Shown here one piece after another: positions 19,315 to 27,281 of a stretch of DNA of 50,566 nucleotides. Position 1 is the first letter of the stretch; each line of letters opens with the position of its first letter. Below the pieces are notes generated by a model. It was not told where the DNA came from, ran no database searches, and saw nothing but the letters and a program-made list of their open reading frames with translations. The stretch spans positions 1 to 50,566 of the forward strand of contig PWMQ01000093.1 of assembly GCA_003558125.1 (NCBI GenBank), written 5' to 3'. Origin of the DNA: Natronospira sp. (GTDB lineage Bacteria; Pseudomonadota; Gammaproteobacteria; Natronospirales; Natronospiraceae). The position numbers and the translations under genes were made by a program.

Positions 19315-20521
19315 ACTGTTTCTGTTGATCCTGCTTGCCCTGCCGCTGGCCCTATTGCTGGGATGGCTGCTGGGGCGGCGCGGCCGTGCCGGGCGCCGCA
19401 GCGGCGGCAGCGGCATGCGTGCCGATTACTATCAGGGTCTGAATTACCTTTTGGAAGAACAGCCGGACAAGGCCATTGAAGTCTTTATCCGGATGGTGGA
19501 AGTGGATAGCAGCACGGTGGAAACCCACTTCGCCCTGGGTAGCCTGTTCCGGCGTCGCGGGGAAGTGGACCGGGCCATCCGCATTCATCAGAACCTCATT
19601 GCCCGTCCCAATCTCAATCGAAACCAACGCCACCAGGCGCTGTTCGCCCTGGCCGAGGACTATATGCGCGCCGGTCTGCTGGACCGGGCGGAAAGCCTGT
19701 TTCTCGAATTGACCGATGTGCGCGCTTATATGGAGTCAGCCCTGAGCCGGCTGATCAGCATCTACGAACAACAAAAAGACTGGGACCAGGCCATCCTCAT
19801 GGCCCGCAAGCTCGAGCTGGCCACCGGTCATCCCCAGAATGACCGGGCCGCCCAGTATTACTGTGAGCTGGCCGAGGCCCGTCTCAATGAGCGCGATCTG
19901 CGACAGGCCCGTCGCTATCTCAAGCGGGCAGAGATGTTTGACCGCCGCAATGTGCGCGCCGCCATGCTTCGTGCCCGGCTGATGCGCGAGGAGGGCAACC
20001 CGCGCAGCGGTATCCGCAGTCTTCGCCGCGCCCTGGAGACCGATGTCTCCCTTGCCCTGGAAGTCCTGCCCTCCCTTTATCGCCTATTCCAGGAAAGCAG
20101 TCAGGGCGAGGGCTTTTCCATGGTCCTCGAGGATCTGCGGACGGCCTCGGATGATGCCGTCTCCCAGATTGCCCTGGCGGCCATCGTTGATCCCGACATC
20201 AAGGACCCGGTCGCTGAAGCCTGTATTGCCCAGTATCTTCGCGGTGCGCCGGGGCTCAAGGGCTTCACCGAGCTGGTGGAGCTTCTGACCGGTCAACCGC
20301 CGGAAGATTCCGAGCAGAGCATGCAATCCCTGCGTCACGCCCTGCAGCGGCTGCTGGAGGCCGCTCCCAAGTACCGCTGCAACGAGTGTGGTTTCACCGC
20401 CCGCCACCTGCTCTGGCAATGCCCCAGCTGCAAGAGCTGGAACAGCATCCGGCCCCATTACGAAATTTCCCTACCCCATGTACTGAATCCTCCTACAAGC
20501 GGAATGGAAATTCGCCGTTGA
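19304..20521 (+). CDS. lapB: Lipopolysaccharide assembly protein B (LapB/YciM)
   Basis: The protein is 405 aa, slightly longer than E. coli LapB (389). One N-terminal membrane helix (residues 3-24) is followed by the invariant RADYYQGLNYLLEEQPDKAIEVF and TPR repeats through about residue 340. A C-terminal rubredoxin-like knuckle has Cys359-x2-Cys362 and Cys373-x2-Cys376 for a metal ion. LapB scaffolds FtsH-mediated LpxC degradation. About 10 extra residues lie beyond the knuckle region. Transcription continues directly from lapA. Confidence 0.97.
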   Translation: MTAELFLLILLALPLALLLGWLLGRRGRAGRRSGGSGMRADYYQGLNYLLEEQPDKAIEVFIRMVEVDSSTVETHFALGSLFRRRGEVDRAIRIHQNLIARPNLNRNQRHQALFALAEDYMRAGLLDRAESLFLELTDVRAYMESALSRLISIYEQQKDWDQAILMARKLELATGHPQNDRAAQYYCELAEARLNERDLRQARRYLKRAEMFDRRNVRAAMLRARLMREEGNPRSGIRSLRRALETDVSLALEVLPSLYRLFQESSQGEGFSMVLEDLRTASDDAVSQIALAAIVDPDIKDPVAEACIAQYLRGAPGLKGFTELVELLTGQPPEDSEQSMQSLRHALQRLLEAAPKYRCNECGFTARHLLWQCPSCKSWNSIRPHYEISLPHVLNPPTSGMEIRR

Positions 20522-20613
20522 TGGAAGTCCCCCGCTGAACAACAATATTCCCCGTCCGCAACACGGACGTCTGAACTCAACTTCAGGGATCAGTAAAACA
20601 AAGGGGAATAATC

Positions 20614-20886
20614 ATGACTGGATCTTTCTTCAAAGGCCTCGTGGCCGCTGTACTCTTCCTTGTCGCTCACACCGTCATTGCCGGTCAGTCGGTCAATATC
20701 AACACCGCCTCGGCCGATGAAATCGCCGATGCACTGGAAGGGGTAGGGGAGACCCGGGCCCAGGCCATCGTCGAATTCCGTGACGAGCACGGCGAGTTCC
20801 TCAGCCCCGAAGACCTGATCATGGTCAGCGGCGTGGGCGAGGTCACCCTGGACCGCAACCGCGAGCGCATCCGGGTGGACGACTGA
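20614..20886 (+). CDS. ComEA-family helix-hairpin-helix protein
   Basis: The protein is 90 aa. It has a signal peptide (residues 1-23, ending VIAGQ) followed by a ComEA-type helix-hairpin-helix domain: VNINTASADEIADALEGVG, then RAQAIVEFRDEHGEF and LIMVSGVGEVTLDRNRERI. ComEA proteins bind DNA in the periplasm during uptake for natural transformation, and small single-domain versions are common in gammaproteobacteria. No other competence gene is adjacent, so the role is inferred. A terminator follows at 20916. Confidence 0.9.
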   Translation: MTGSFFKGLVAAVLFLVAHTVIAGQSVNINTASADEIADALEGVGETRAQAIVEFRDEHGEFLSPEDLIMVSGVGEVTLDRNRERIRVDD

Positions 20887-20915
20887 GCCAGCTCTTTCCC
20901 GCAAGGTGACTGTTG

Positions 20916-20948
20916 GAGGCCCGGCCCTGCCGGGCCTCTTCTGCATTT
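20916..20948 (+). terminator. Terminator downstream of the ComEA-like gene
   Basis: A perfect 9-bp stem, GAGGCCCGG (20916-20924) with CCGGGCCTC (20930-20938), has a 5-base loop and is followed by the moderately T-rich TTCTGCATTTGTT. Confidence 0.7.
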
Positions 20949-20977
20949 GTTGAAGCGCCCGAAGAGGTGGGGATAGA

Positions 20978-21181
20978 ATGAATTCCATGGCAAGCGACAT
21001 CCGACAAGAGCTGCACACCCTGGCCGAGCGTCTGCCCGAAGACGCGAGCTGGGCAGACGTTATGGAACTGCTCCGCTACCGGGAAGCCGTGGCGGAAGGC
21101 TTGGCCGCCGCTGATCGCGGCGAGTACGCCAGTGAAGACGCAGTGCGCCGGGTGTTTGCCAAATACGGGTTGAGGTCTTGA
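20978..21181 (+). CDS. Antitoxin-like protein of a RelE/ParE-type pair
   Basis: The protein is 67 aa. It begins MNSMASDIRQELHTLAERLPEDASWADVMELL and has a REAVAEGLAAADRGEYASEDAVRRVF helix typical of small antitoxins paired with RelE/ParE toxins; I do not recognise the exact family name. GAGGTGGGG lies just upstream of ATG 20978. The stop TGA overlaps the TTG start of the toxin frame, the usual coupled arrangement. Because the toxin frame is interrupted, this antitoxin may be a relic or may still guard against homologous toxins. Confidence 0.75.
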   Translation: MNSMASDIRQELHTLAERLPEDASWADVMELLRYREAVAEGLAAADRGEYASEDAVRRVFAKYGLRS

Positions 21182-21465
21182 AGCTACGTTGGACAGTGCC
21201 CGCCCTACAAGATTTTGAACAAGCCCACGATTTCATAGCGCAGGACAACCCAAAAGCCGCTCAGCAGATTGCCCAGAGACTGCTGGATGCAACCCGCACC
21301 TTGCTCGAATACCCTTATATCGGCCGAGTGGGCGAGGACGAAACTACCCGGGAATGGCACGTCCAGAATACCCCGTACCTGCTCGTCTAGAGAATCAAGG
21401 CGGACTTCGTTGAGGTGCTGCGTGTCTGGCACTTCGCTCGAGATGCATCCAACCGGGGCAGCTAA
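21178..21465 (+). pseudogene. RelE/ParE-family toxin interrupted by an amber codon
   Basis: The frame starts at TTG 21178, overlapping the antitoxin stop. It reads a normal ParE/RelE N-terminus (WTVPALQDFEQAHDFIAQDNP, then a helix and YPYIGRVGEDETTREW). At 21388-21390 a TAG stands where the family has Tyr or a similar residue (TPYLLV-stop-RIKADF). After it the frame continues in register with the family's last strand, FVEVLRVWHFARD, to a TAA at 21463-21465. The total is 95 codons, a normal toxin length. The simplest reading is one nonsense point mutation that removes the catalytic C-terminal strand; suppression of the amber codon is the alternative. Confidence 0.8.
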
Positions 21466-21570
21466 GCTGCCTGGCTGAGCTTCCCTGGCTTCCTCTTGGG
21501 CCGCTCGGGAATTAGACTGAGGGGTGCATCACAACAGTCAGCCCTCGAGATTCAAGGAGCAGAGAGCCCA

Positions 21571-22461
21571 GTGAGCAATAAAATCCGCAAGGCCGTTTTT
21601 CCCGTCGCGGGCCTCGGCACCCGCTTTCTGCCCGCCACCAAGGCCAATCCCAAGGAAATGCTGCCGGTGGTGGACAAGCCCCTCATTCAATACGCCGCCG
21701 AGGAAGCCGTGGAGGCCGGCGCGGAAGTGCTCATTTTCGTTACCGGCCGTAACAAGCGCGCCATCCCGGACCACTTCGACCGGGCCTATGAACTGGAAAA
21801 CGAACTCTCCCTGCGTCACAAGGCCGACCGCCTGGAAGCCGTGCAGAACATCGTCCCCGAGGGCGTCGACTGCATCTACATCCGCCAGGCCGAAGCCCTC
21901 GGACTCGGTCACGCCGTTCACTGTGCCCGCAATCTGGTGGGCCAGGAACCCTTTTATGTGGTCCTCGCCGATGATCTGGTCCATGCCGAGGGCCCGGGCT
22001 GCCTCAGCCAGATGCGAGAGCAATACGAAAAGCGCGGCGGCAGCATCCTCGGCACCCAGCACGTCCCCGACGAACATGTCTCGCGCTACGGCATCGTCGA
22101 CGGCGAGCCCCTCGAGGAAAGTCTCTGGCGTCTCAAGGGTATGGTGGAAAAACCCAGCCCCGAACAGGCGCCTTCCAACATGGGCGTGATCGGCCGCTAC
22201 GTCCTCACCCCGCGAATCTTCGACCTGCTCGCCACCACCGGCCGCGGCGCCGGCGGCGAGATCCAGCTCACCGACGCCATCGACCGCCTGCTCCGTGAAG
22301 AATCCGTCTACGCCTACAACTTCAACGGCAAACGCTACGACTGCGGCGACAAACTCGGCTACCTCGAAGCCAACGTCGAACTCGCCCTGGCCCATCCTGA
22401 ACTGGGCCCGGAGTTTCGTGACTATCTGCAGCGGTTCATCAGAAAAATGGACAACGACTGA
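21571..22461 (+). CDS. galU: UTP-glucose-1-phosphate uridylyltransferase
   Basis: The protein is 296 aa. It makes UDP-glucose for LPS, capsule and osmoprotectant glycans. The nucleotide-binding motif PVAGLGTRFLPATKANPKEML is at residues 11-31. VVDKPLIQYAAEEAVEAG, FVTGRNKRAI and GLGHAVHCA follow, and EIQLTDAI and KRYDCGDKLGYLEA complete the bacterial GalU pattern. The start is GTG 21571, with AAGGAG 11 bases upstream and the expected N-terminus; the frame is open further upstream without conservation. It is flanked by accessory genes rather than a polysaccharide cluster. Confidence 0.97.
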   Translation: MSNKIRKAVFPVAGLGTRFLPATKANPKEMLPVVDKPLIQYAAEEAVEAGAEVLIFVTGRNKRAIPDHFDRAYELENELSLRHKADRLEAVQNIVPEGVDCIYIRQAEALGLGHAVHCARNLVGQEPFYVVLADDLVHAEGPGCLSQMREQYEKRGGSILGTQHVPDEHVSRYGIVDGEPLEESLWRLKGMVEKPSPEQAPSNMGVIGRYVLTPRIFDLLATTGRGAGGEIQLTDAIDRLLREESVYAYNFNGKRYDCGDKLGYLEANVELALAHPELGPEFRDYLQRFIRKMDND

Positions 22462-22661
22462 GCATGTAGGGTCTTTCACTGCTGCTGAACGATTCTTCGA
22501 GGACATCTTGTGCTTGCTTTCTCGCCAGCATCCCGAATCCCAGGTTTGGATGCATGTTGGAGAGTACGACACGGTTATCCTGGCAGGCTGAGTACCGAGG
22601 CCCATGATGCGGTCTCAACTTGAGGGACGGTGGATAAGCAGCCTGAGGAAGGGGAGGGGAC
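22462..22661. other. Intergenic stretch of 200 bases, no gene supported
   Basis: The region between galU and the orphan secreted-protein gene has short open frames on both strands (a 74-codon minus frame and a plus frame continuing out of the galU region). None has a ribosome site or a recognisable motif. Its composition is intermediate between galU and the AT-richer gene that follows. Confidence 0.4.
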
Positions 22662-23105
22662 ATGAGTAGATTGATACTCGTATGTGGCCTTGTATTAATC
22701 GGGAGTCTGATGGTTGATGCGGAAGTCTCAGGAGAAGAGGGCTCGTTTGAAAAGAACCTTTTGGGTACTTGGCTTTTTGAGAGACTAGAAAAGCATGATG
22801 CGAGGATGGAGGGGTGTCCGCCTGCGATTCGATTTGATGCGGGTGGCTCTTATGTAATCTTTAGTGATTGCTACGCCGACGACCTTGAGTACCCAGTCGT
22901 GGAGAAAGGTTCGTGGCATTTTGACCCTGACAGCCATAAATTGACCATGGTTGGAAGGGAATTTGTTGCAGATTATCAATTTCACGGTGACGATGATCCA
23001 TTGATCGGAAAGGTGAAGTCAGTTTCAGATGAACAAATGACCATCTGCTTCTTCAGGGATGAGAGCTGTGAGAATGAAGTTTATGCTAGGACAGATGGGG
23101 AATGA
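22662..23105 (+). CDS. Small secreted protein of unknown function, AT-richer than neighbours
   Basis: The protein is 147 aa, with a strong GGGGAGGGG ribosome site before ATG 22662. Residues 1-20 form a signal peptide (MSRLILVCGLVLIGSLMVDA). The mature part has GTWLFERLE, then GCPPAIRFDAGGSYVIFSDCYADD, GSWHFDPDSHKLTMVG and CFFRDESCENEVYAR. The alternating strands and four cysteines suggest a lipocalin-like beta-barrel, though this is only a pattern judgement. Codon use is plainly AT-richer than galU, which with the neighbouring insertion sequence suggests horizontal acquisition. Confidence 0.7.
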   Translation: MSRLILVCGLVLIGSLMVDAEVSGEEGSFEKNLLGTWLFERLEKHDARMEGCPPAIRFDAGGSYVIFSDCYADDLEYPVVEKGSWHFDPDSHKLTMVGREFVADYQFHGDDDPLIGKVKSVSDEQMTICFFRDESCENEVYARTDGE

Positions 23106-23244
23106 ATGATGTGGCTCCAGAAGATAGGGAACCAACAATTAAAATACCCTGTTTTTTTAATGCCGGGCAGAGCCCAGGCATTTGAAGAAGCCCCTTCCAA
23201 GCTTTTTCGGTCGCCACCCGGATGAGCGATGGTAATACCCACCA

Positions 23245-23253
23245 TTTTTAGTG
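23245..23253. repeat. Left target-site duplication of the IS256-family element
   Basis: TTTTTAGTG is repeated exactly at 24550-24558. Nine bases is the expected duplication size for the IS256 family. Confidence 0.85.
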
Positions 23254-24549
23254 AGGGTGTTCAAAACTCTGTGTCACCCGAGTCAGCCTCATAGACTGAT
23301 GTGATGCTCCAATCGACCTGGGAAATGAATGGCCATTTGAGATAGCGTCAGGTTCCAATTCTGCACTGGATGGCTCCACCGCTCGGATGCCTTGAGTATA
23401 CCGGCGTAGAGGAGCTTGAGTAAGCTGTTCTCATTGGCGAAGCCGCCCTTGGTCTTGGTGAGTTTCCGGAACTGGCGGTGGACGGCCTCCACGGCATTGG
23501 TCGTGTAGATGGCGGTCCGCACATAGTCGGGATATTTGAAGTAATTGGACAGTGTTGGCCATTTCTCGCGCCAAGATTTGATGACCATGGGGTATTTGTT
23601 GCCCCATTTGGCCTCGAGCTCATCCAGGGCGGATTCGGCGGCATTGAGGGTGGCGGCCTTGTAGACGGGTTTGAGATCGGCCATGAACGCGCGCTGGTTT
23701 TTGGAAGCGACATACTTCATGGAATTGCGGATCTGGTGGATGACGCAGTGCTGAATCTCGGTGTTGGGATAAATGCTTTCGATGGCCTCCGGGAAGCCTT
23801 TTAGGCCGTCCACGCAGGCAATTAGAATGTCCTTGACGCCCCGATTGTGCAGGTCGGTGAGAACGCTGAGCCAATGGTGAGCGCCTTCCTGATCTGAGAG
23901 ATACAGGCCGAGGAGTTCTTTCTTGCCCTCGATGTTCAGTCCCAGGATGGTGTAGATGGCCTTGCTGGTATAGCGACCATTTTCCTTGATCTTGTAGTGG
24001 ATAGCGTCCAACCAGATGATGGGATAGATCGCTTCCAGGTCGCGCTCCCGCCAGGCCTGAAGCTCGGGCAGGAGTTTGTCGGTAACGGCATTGATGGTGC
24101 CGTTGGACATTGACACGCCATAGAGATCGCCGATGTGGGCGCGGATGTCCTGGTAGCTGGTACCCAGACCGAATAGAGCGAGGATTTTGCGTTCCAGTTC
24201 ATCGGTCAGGTGGGTTTGGTGCTTTTTGACCAGCTGAGGCTCGAAGGTGCCGGAGCGGTCTCGGGGATTGGCCAGCTCGAAGGTCCCGGTGGGGCCCTTC
24301 ATGGTCTTTTGGGTGGCGCCGTTCTTACGGTTGGGCGCTTCCTCCTCGGCGATATGGGCCTCCAGCTCGGCCTGCATGGCAGCCTCGGTGAGCTGCTTGA
24401 TCAGCGGGGTCAGGACCCCGTCCTTTCCGGTTAGGTCTTTGCCCTCGCGCAGCCCCTGGAGAGCGGCGTCCATATCAAATTTTGGCGTTTTCATGAGTCA
24501 CCTCTTTTTGGGTAGTGTAAAGAAGTGACACAGAATTTCGAACACAACT
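23254..24549 (-). mobile_element. IS256-family insertion sequence, complete
   Basis: The element is 1296 bp, flanked by exact 9-bp duplications (TTTTTAGTG). The terminal inverted repeats are about 24 bp and imperfect: the left end reads AGGGTGTTCAAAACTC then TGTGTCAC, and the right end, read inward, AGTTGTGTTCGAAATTC then TGTGTCAC. The single transposase gene runs right to left. The intact duplication and frame indicate a recent insertion. It landed 11 bases downstream of the chrA stop (chrA is on the minus strand and ends at 24570), so it may have displaced the chrA terminator. Confidence 0.9.
23289..24494 (-). CDS. IS256-family transposase
   Basis: The protein is 401 aa, full length for this mutator-type family. 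The DDE residues are visible: Asp163 in WLDAIHYKIKE, Asp229 in ACVDGLKGF and Glu336 in TTNAVEAVHRQFRK. Between Asp229 and Glu336 lies the family's helical insertion, including CVIHQIRNSMKYV. The N-terminal part, with LTEAAMQAELEAHIA and the RNGxxxKT-like stretch, is typical. No frameshift or stop interrupts the gene, so the element is probably active. It starts at ATG 24494, 55 bases inside the right end. Confidence 0.96.
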   Translation of the reverse strand: MKTPKFDMDAALQGLREGKDLTGKDGVLTPLIKQLTEAAMQAELEAHIAEEEAPNRKNGATQKTMKGPTGTFELANPRDRSGTFEPQLVKKHQTHLTDELERKILALFGLGTSYQDIRAHIGDLYGVSMSNGTINAVTDKLLPELQAWRERDLEAIYPIIWLDAIHYKIKENGRYTSKAIYTILGLNIEGKKELLGLYLSDQEGAHHWLSVLTDLHNRGVKDILIACVDGLKGFPEAIESIYPNTEIQHCVIHQIRNSMKYVASKNQRAFMADLKPVYKAATLNAAESALDELEAKWGNKYPMVIKSWREKWPTLSNYFKYPDYVRTAIYTTNAVEAVHRQFRKLTKTKGGFANENSLLKLLYAGILKASERWSHPVQNWNLTLSQMAIHFPGRLEHHISL

Positions 24550-24558
24550 TTTTTAGTG
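24550..24558. repeat. Right target-site duplication of the IS256-family element
   Basis: An exact copy of TTTTTAGTG at 23245-23253, bounding the insertion. Confidence 0.85.
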
Positions 24559-24569
24559 GCACCCAAAAA

Positions 24570-25748
24570 TCAGTAGATCAAAAACCCAATGCCCCCCGCT
24601 GCGATGACCAGTAGCCACACCGGTATGCGACCGGAGGCCAGACCGGCCAGGACGGCGAGGGCGAGGAGGGTGTCGCGCCAGTCGCTGATGCCGGCGGTGA
24701 GGACGGGGTCGTAGAGGGCGGCGGCGAGGATGCCGACGACGGCGGCGTTGACGCCGGCCAGGTGGCGGCGCAGGTGCTGGTTCTCGCGCACGCGGGCCCA
24801 GAAGGGCAGCACTGCCAGCAGAATCAGCATGCCCGGCAAGAAGATGGCGATCAGCGCCAGCAGCCCGATGCCGATGCCCCCGGCGGCGGTACCGACGAAT
24901 CCCCCAAAGGCGAACAGCGGTCCGGGCAGGGCCTGGGCGGCACCGTAGCCGGCCAGGAAGCTGTCTTCGTCGAGCATGTCGGTGGCGACGGTTTCGGCGT
25001 GGAGCAGAGGCAGGACCACGTGCCCGCCGCCGAAGACCAGGGCGCCGGCGCGGTAGAGGGCATCGCTGATCGACAGCCAGGTGGCGGGGAAGAGCCAGGC
25101 CATCAATGGCAGCCCCAGGAGCAGCCCCACAAAGAGCCCAGCGGCCACCAGGCCGCCCCGGCGCCGGAACGGCAGGGACAGGGCCGAGCCGGCCTGAACC
25201 GCCACGCGGGGGACGAGCAGGGGCGCGAGCAGGGCGCCGAGGACAAGGGCGCTGATCTGGCCCAGTATGGACAGGCCGAGCAGCAGGGGCAGGCCCAGGG
25301 CGGTGGCCACGGCGAGGGCCGCGATCAGCAGGCGTTGCCAGTCCGGGGTGAGGTGGCGGGCCATGCCCCAGACCGCCCAGGCCACCACGCCCACGGCGGC
25401 GGCCTTGAGGGCGCGCAGCGGGCCTTCATAGTCGGCCGGATCCAAGGTCGCCAGACCGGCGGCGAGGGCGATCATGATGAGGGCCGAGGGCAGGGTGAAG
25501 GCGAGCCAGGCGGCCAGGGCGCCGCCCATGCCCGCACGATGCAGACCGATGGCGAAGCCCACCTGGCTGCTGGCCGGGCCCGGCAGGAATTGGCAGAGAG
25601 CGACCAGCTCGGCGTAGGTGGCCGAACTCAGCCACTGTCTTTCCTGGACGAAGACCCGCTGGAAGAAGCCGAGGTGGGCCACCGGCCCGCCAAAGGAGGT
25701 GAGCCCGAGCTTGAGGAAGATGGAGAAGACCTCGGTGATGGCTCTCAC
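24570..25748 (-). CDS. chrA: Chromate transporter ChrA family, long two-domain form
   Basis: The protein is 392 aa from GTG 25748, which has GGGAG 7 bases upstream; the longer frame to 25820 would run into the tRNA-Asn terminator. It is an inner-membrane protein with about ten helices in two homologous halves. Half one begins FLKLGLTSFGGPVAHLGFF and contains LCQFLPGPASSQVGFAIG. Half two contains GALVFGGGHVVLPLLHAE and AAQALPGPLFAFGGFVG. These paired FGG and PGP motifs define the CHR superfamily. It exports chromate or related oxyanions. No chrB regulator is nearby. Confidence 0.94.
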   Translation of the reverse strand: MRAITEVFSIFLKLGLTSFGGPVAHLGFFQRVFVQERQWLSSATYAELVALCQFLPGPASSQVGFAIGLHRAGMGGALAAWLAFTLPSALIMIALAAGLATLDPADYEGPLRALKAAAVGVVAWAVWGMARHLTPDWQRLLIAALAVATALGLPLLLGLSILGQISALVLGALLAPLLVPRVAVQAGSALSLPFRRRGGLVAAGLFVGLLLGLPLMAWLFPATWLSISDALYRAGALVFGGGHVVLPLLHAETVATDMLDEDSFLAGYGAAQALPGPLFAFGGFVGTAAGGIGIGLLALIAIFLPGMLILLAVLPFWARVRENQHLRRHLAGVNAAVVGILAAALYDPVLTAGISDWRDTLLALAVLAGLASGRIPVWLLVIAAGGIGFLIY

Positions 25749-25779
25749 ACTGCCGCTCCCTTGTTTGCCCCGGCACGAT

Positions 25780-25812
25780 GAAAAAAGGGCCAGTTCGCGT
25801 GAACTGGCCCTT
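25780..25812 (-). terminator. Terminator of tRNA-Asn
   Basis: A 12-bp stem pairs 25785-25796 with 25801-25812 around a GCGT loop (core AGGGCCAGTTC with GAACTGGCCCT). On the minus strand it is followed by a T run (plus-strand A 25781-25784). It sits 10 bases past the tRNA 3' end. Confidence 0.85.
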
Positions 25813-25822
25813 CTCTTCAATC

Positions 25823-25898
25823 TGGCTCCCCGGGACGGGCTCGAACCGCCGACCTAGTGATTAACAGTCACCCGCTCTACCAACTGAGCTACCGGGGA
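25823..25898 (-). tRNA. tRNA-Asn (anticodon GTT), CCA encoded
   Basis: The gene is 76 bases on the minus strand. Acceptor TCCCCGG (25898-25892) pairs with CCGGGGA, followed by discriminator G and genome-encoded CCA (25825-25823). The D-arm contains AGCTCAGTTGGTAGAGC, the anticodon loop reads CTGTTAA with GTT, and the T-arm contains GGTTCGAGCCC. A sigma-70 promoter (25930-25958) and a terminator (25780-25812) frame it as a single-gene unit. Confidence 0.97.
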
Positions 25899-25929
25899 AT
25901 TGATCTGCTCGCCTCAAGCGAGGGCCGCT

Positions 25930-25958
25930 ATCTTATTCGGCCTCGCCCTCGGCGTCAA
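25930..25958 (-). promoter_or_regulatory. Sigma-70 promoter of tRNA-Asn
   Basis: On the minus strand, TTGACG (25958-25953), a 17-base spacer and TAAGAT (25935-25930) end 32 bases before the tRNA 5' end. A perfect 9-bp inverted repeat, GGCCTCGCC (25939-25947) with GGCGAGGCC (25963-25971), brackets the -35 box. Confidence 0.75.
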
Positions 25959-26000
25959 CCGGGGCGAGGCCATTTTATGGCTTCGCTGTGCGGTGGTTTC

Positions 26001-27191
26001 CTATGCGGATTCGATCGCCTTGCGGATTCGCCCGCAGGCATCTTCCAGGGTGGCCATGTCGGTGGCGTAGGACAGACGCATGTGGCCGGGCAGGCCGAAG
26101 GCCGAGCCGGGGACCAGGGCGACGCCGGCTTCCTTGAGCAGGAATTCGGCCAGCTGCTTGTCGTCGTTGATGCCCTTGAGCTTTTCGATCGCCACGCGGA
26201 AGTCCGGGAAGCTGTAGAAGGTGCCCATGGAGGGCTTGACCCGCACGCCCGGAATCTCCCGCAGCAGGTCGTAGACCCGGTCATGGCGTTGCTTGAAGGC
26301 CTTGACCATCTCACCCACCTTGCTTTGATCGCCGGCGAGGGCCTCGCGGGCGGCGGCCTGGCTGACCGCGGCGGGGTTGGAGGTGGACTGGCCCTGGACC
26401 TTCTTCATGGCGCCAATGATTTCGGCGGGGCCGCCGGCATAACCAATGCGCCAGCCGGTCATGGCGTAGGCCTTGGACACGCCGTTGAAGACCACGGTGC
26501 GGTCATACAGCTCGGGGGCGACATTGAGCAGGGTGACGAAGGGTTCCTCGGTCCAGAGGATGTGCTCGTACATGTCGTCGGTCGCGATGAGCAGCCTGGG
26601 ATGGCGCTTGAGCACCTCGGCCAGGGCCTGGAACTCCTCGCGGGTGTAGGCCAGGCCGGTGGGGTTGGAGGGGCTGTTGAGCATCACCAGCTTGGTCTTG
26701 TCGGTGATGGCCGCTTCCAGTTGCTCGGGGGTGATCTTGTAGTCCTGCTCCCAGTCGGCGGTGACAAAGACCGGCCTGCCGCCGGCGATCTCCACCATGG
26801 CCGGGTAAGAGACCCAGTAGGGGGCGGGGATGATGACTTCGTCGCCGGCGTTGACCACCGCCTGGCAGAGATTGAACAGGCTCTGCTTGGCGCCGGTGGA
26901 GACCAGGATCTGATTGAGCTCGTAGTCCAGGCCGTTGTCGCGCTTGAACTTGTCGATCACCGCCTGTTTGAGCTCCGGGGTGCCGTCCACGGCGGTGTAT
27001 TTGCTGGCACCGGCGCGGATGGCCTCGATGGCGGCCTGCTTGATGTTGTCGGGCGTGTCGAAATCCGGCTCCCCGGCACCCAGGCCGATGATGTCCTGGC
27101 CGGCGGCGCGCAGTTCGGCGGCCTTTTGGGTGACTGCCAGGGTGGGAGAGGGCTGAAGACGCTTGACGCGGTCTGAGAGAAAATCGCTCAT
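26001..27191 (-). CDS. aspC: Aspartate aminotransferase, class I (subgroup Ib-like)
   Basis: The protein is 396 aa. It interconverts aspartate/2-oxoglutarate and oxaloacetate/glutamate using PLP. The Schiff-base Lys240 lies in [17 protein letters not shown]. Other hallmarks are [17 protein letters not shown] (residues 34-50), [20 protein letters not shown] and [11 protein letters not shown]. The pattern is closer to the Thermus/rhizobial Ib enzymes than to E. coli AspC, so some activity on aromatic acids or prephenate is possible. AAGGGG precedes ATG 27191. It is divergent from uvrB, with a 90-base shared control region. Confidence 0.92.
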   Translation of the reverse strand: MSDFLSDRVKRLQPSPTLAVTQKAAELRAAGQDIIGLGAGEPDFDTPDNIKQAAIEAIRAGASKYTAVDGTPELKQAVIDKFKRDNGLDYELNQILVSTGAKQSLFNLCQAVVNAGDEVIIPAPYWVSYPAMVEIAGGRPVFVTADWEQDYKITPEQLEAAITDKTKLVMLNSPSNPTGLAYTREEFQALAEVLKRHPRLLIATDDMYEHILWTEEPFVTLLNVAPELYDRTVVFNGVSKAYAMTGWRIGYAGGPAEIIGAMKKVQGQSTSNPAAVSQAAAREALAGDQSKVGEMVKAFKQRHDRVYDLLREIPGVRVKPSMGTFYSFPDFRVAIEKLKGINDDKQLAEFLLKEAGVALVPGSAFGLPGHMRLSYATDMATLEDACGRIRKAIESA

Positions 27192-27281
27192 GGACCCCTT
27201 GCCTTGTTATTCTGTGAGTTTCCGCCGCGGATGCGGCACGAGAATGGCCCTATTTTACCTGAGCCAGGGGATACGCGCAGC

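Noticed and set aside
22439-22663. 74-codon minus-strand frame between galU and the secreted-protein gene
   Set aside because: No ribosome site or recognisable motif, and it overlaps the galU end.
27192-27281. LexA-type SOS box between aspC and uvrB
   Set aside because: No CTGT-N8-ACAG or close variant is present in the 90 bases.
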